40,398 nt of DNA, from contig DATGEL010000140.1 of the NCBI GenBank assembly GCA_035310145.1, positions 1 to 40,398 of the forward strand. The letters run 5' to 3'. The notes under the pieces were generated by a model. The model ran no database searches. It was not told the DNA's origin and saw only the letters and a list, made by a program, of their open reading frames with translations. This DNA is from Dehalococcoidia bacterium (lineage in GTDB: Bacteria > Chloroflexota > Dehalococcoidia > CAUJGQ01). Below are positions 38,573 through 40,398 of the stretch, in pieces. The position numbers and the translations under genes were made by a program. Position 1 is the first letter of the stretch. The number at the start of each line of letters is the position of its first letter.

Positions 38573-40180
38573 TCACGGGTCGATCAGCACGCCGGGGTTG
38601 AGCACGCCGTGTGGGTCCAGCGCCTGCTTCGCCGCCTTCAGCGCGATCGCAAACGGCTCCGGCCGCTCCTGGTCGTACCAGGGGCGGTGCTGGCGACCCA
38701 CGGCGTGGTGGTGCGTGATCGTGCCGCCCGCCGTGATGATCGCGTCCGAGGCCGCCGTCTTCAGCGCCAGCCAATCCGTGTGGGTGAGGCCGGGTCGGTA
38801 GCGCCCGGCGAAGCTGTAATAGGGCGCCGGGCCGTCCGTGTAGACGTGCGTGAAGCGGCAGTTCAGCGTGCCGCCGCCGCAGATCTCGTTCAGCGCCCGC
38901 TGCGCCGCCTCGCGCACCGCCGCGTCGAAGGCCGGCCAGCGATCCCAGGTGATCGCAGTCTCGAACGTGCCGCTGACCAGGCCGATGCCCGGCGGCATGA
39001 TCTCCGCGCCCGTGCCGGGGATGAAGGCGTCGCGCCAGGCGCCCACCGCGCCGCCGCGCCCCGTAGGCTGGCCGGAGCCGGAGATCAGGATCTCGTCGTC
39101 CTCGACCTGGCCGCCGGCGTCCCGCGCGATCGTTACCGCCTGCCGCACCGCCTCGTCCTGCGGCAGCTCGGCCGACTCAAAGCCGATGATCAGCAGCGCC
39201 TGCCGCCCATCCATACCTGCCGCGTCCTGTGCCAGCGCCGGGTCGAGCACGCGCAGGTTGGCCGGCCAGAGCTTGGTCTGCACGATGCGCCGCGCCGCCT
39301 CGTAGCAGCCTTCCCAGGTAGAGAAGGTCACGCCGGCCGTGGCGCGGAAGCGCGGCCGCGCCTGGATGCGCATCCACGCCTCGCTGATGATGCCCAAGAT
39401 GCCCTCGCTGCCGCAGACGAGGCGGTTCGGGTCCGGGCCGGCGCCGCCGCCGGGCAGCCGCCGCGCCTCCCACCAGCCGGCTGGCGTGAGCATGCGCGCC
39501 GACTCGACGAACTCGTCGATGTGCGTGTGGTTCGTGGCGTAGTGACCGCCGGAACGCGTGGCGATCCAGCCGCCCAGCGTGGACATGGTGAAGCTCTGCG
39601 GGAAGTGGCGCAGGGTGAAGCCATGCGGGCGCAGCTGGTCTTCCAGCGCCGGGCCGAAGACGCCTGCCTGGATGCGGGCCGCACGCGAGGTCGCGTCGAT
39701 CTCCAGCACGCGGTCGAACTGGTCCATATCGATCGTGACCACGGCGTCGTAGCCTTCGGGCGGCGTGACGCCTTCCACCACCGAGGAGCCGCCGCCGTAA
39801 GGGATCGCCACGTGGCCGCTGCGCGAGCACCAGTCGAGCACAGCCTCCAGCTCCTGCTCGTCGCGCGGGTGGGCGACGATGTCCGGCGGGTTCTTGAAGA
39901 CGCCGCGAATCTCTTCCAGCCGGTCGCCTTTGCTGTGCAGCGCCCGTTCGTACGTATCGCTGAAGCAGAAGGCGGCGAGCGAATCGGGCGGCGTGATGCG
40001 CGGCCGACGCAGTTGCAGGGCGGTGAGCGGCGGCACGGGCGGCAGCTCGACCGGAGCGCCGAGCCGCTCGGAGAGGCGGCGCTGCTGCTCGGCGCGCTGG
40101 GCGGGCGTCGGCTCGTCCGTTTCCAGCCCGTTCATCCAGATGCTGCGCCTGGGGCGCGCGACGTACGGCGCGGCGGTCAT
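38573..40180 (-). CDS. FAD-binding oxidase, alkyldihydroxyacetonephosphate-synthase-like
   Basis: A 535-residue vanillyl-alcohol-oxidase/PCMH-family flavoprotein. The FAD domain has HPRDEQELEAVLDWC and PYGGGSSVVEGVTPP, then FPQSFTMSTLGGWIATRSGGHYATNH. The C-terminal domain has GGTITHHHAVGRQHRPW, the His-rich motif of alkyl-DHAP synthases, and ends LDPHGVLNPGVL. True ADPS makes ether lipids from acyl-DHAP; related bacterial proteins may be lactate/glycolate-type oxidases, so the exact reaction is open. The ATG at 40180 follows GAGGAGG. A TACCAT -10-like hexamer lies about 24 nt before the predicted transcript start region. Confidence 0.87.
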   Translation of the reverse strand: MTAAPYVARPRRSIWMNGLETDEPTPAQRAEQQRRLSERLGAPVELPPVPPLTALQLRRPRITPPDSLAAFCFSDTYERALHSKGDRLEEIRGVFKNPPDIVAHPRDEQELEAVLDWCSRSGHVAIPYGGGSSVVEGVTPPEGYDAVVTIDMDQFDRVLEIDATSRAARIQAGVFGPALEDQLRPHGFTLRHFPQSFTMSTLGGWIATRSGGHYATNHTHIDEFVESARMLTPAGWWEARRLPGGGAGPDPNRLVCGSEGILGIISEAWMRIQARPRFRATAGVTFSTWEGCYEAARRIVQTKLWPANLRVLDPALAQDAAGMDGRQALLIIGFESAELPQDEAVRQAVTIARDAGGQVEDDEILISGSGQPTGRGGAVGAWRDAFIPGTGAEIMPPGIGLVSGTFETAITWDRWPAFDAAVREAAQRALNEICGGGTLNCRFTHVYTDGPAPYYSFAGRYRPGLTHTDWLALKTAASDAIITAGGTITHHHAVGRQHRPWYDQERPEPFAIALKAAKQALDPHGVLNPGVLIDP

Positions 40181-40295
40181 GCTCTGCCTCCTCGATCCGG
40201 CTGTGCGGCTATGGTAGCGCCGCGGTGTGTGGGGTGTCGCCCCGCCCATCGCCGACCGCCGGGGGTGTGACAAGTTGTAATGGGTCAAGTGATTA

Positions 40296-40398
40296 GGGTC
40301 TGTCTGATGAATGGACCCGTTGCCCGGTATCCTGTGCAGGAGGGTGTGCACACCACAGGAGCTGGGCATGGTCGGGCGGGGAGAACTGACGGACGCAG
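40296..40398 (+). mobile_element. IS5-type (IS427-like) insertion sequence, left end
   Basis: The element probably begins at GGGTCTGTCTGATGAATGG after a TTA, which would fit the TNA target of the IS427 group. A ribosome-binding site (CAGGAG) and a transposase start follow. The right end is outside the window. The exact left boundary is inferred. Confidence 0.5.
40368..40398 (+). CDS. IS5-family transposase, N-terminal fragment
   Basis: The ATG at 40368 has AGGAG 7 nt upstream and encodes MVGRGELTDA before the window ends. This is the standard start of IS427-type transposases, where it is followed by a W(E/A)-I-(A/E)-PLLP segment. Only ten residues are visible, so the call depends on this motif and the context. 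Confidence 0.55.
   Translation, partial: MVGRGELTDA

Overview
This is a roughly 70 % GC bacterial window of about 36 protein genes with no rRNA, tRNA or CRISPR. The gene content suggests an aerobic heterotrophic Chloroflexota, with an actinomycete-like lineage as the less likely alternative. The markers are F420-type luciferase-like oxidoreductase, STAND/TPR regulator, Uma2 and DUF559 nucleases, DUF6285, acyl-CoA dehydrogenase, P450 and GH133. The window opens inside the 3' end of an IS3-family element and closes at the first codons of an IS5-type transposase. It may therefore be a contig bounded by collapsed IS copies.

Layout: 0-5 kb holds a D-2-hydroxyacid dehydrogenase, an orphan ring-hydroxylating dioxygenase beta subunit, a membrane-anchored collagen-like protein, an SMP-30 lactonase and two unknowns. 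5.4-11.7 kb holds a large STAND regulator, an arsR-aquaporin-arsC arsenic unit, an MFS transporter and a DinB-like protein. 11.8-14.6 kb holds a truncated ATP-grasp gene, a formyltransferase-like enzyme and a translationally coupled GH172 (DUF2961) glycosidase. 14.7-19.2 kb is mostly minus strand: methyltransferase, LLM oxidoreductase, three unknown small genes and a HAD hydrolase, with one plus-strand zinc-ribbon gene among them. 19.4-22.5 kb holds DUF2071 and a GH133 debranching enzyme. 22.6-25.2 kb holds an MBL hydrolase diverging from a MetF-like gene and an amidotransferase-like gene whose nucleophile codon is TGA. 25.2-31.9 kb holds a phosphotransferase, Uma2, flavin monooxygenase, ACAD11-like dehydrogenase, DUF6285, a DUF559 nuclease cassette and a GalT-like enzyme. 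32.2-40.2 kb holds EamA, Aat, a 2TM protein, a Pro/Ala-rich surface protein, DUF7662, cytidine deaminase, alpha/beta hydrolase, P450 and an ADPS-like FAD oxidase.

Two repeat systems overlay the genes. The first is a family of intergenic arrays of 7-bp units (GGAAATA, GGAACGA, GGGAACA, GGTGACA). They are arranged as purine-rich block, conserved core, pyrimidine-rich block, and they sit directly at gene 3' ends, where they often supply the stop codon. The second is a REP-like GC-rich palindrome. Two 50-bp inverted copies (47/50 identical) enclose a DUF559 nuclease gene and form a 509-bp cassette that looks mobile.

The best candidates for new biology are: (i) the DUF559/palindrome cassette; (ii) the heptad hairpin modules; (iii) the in-frame TGA exactly at the catalytic Cys codon of the amidotransferase-like gene; (iv) a split ACAD11-like kinase/dehydrogenase set. 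Several genes (arsR, MFS, aat, DUF7662) have a -10 hexamer 6-7 nt before the start codon, which points to leaderless transcription.
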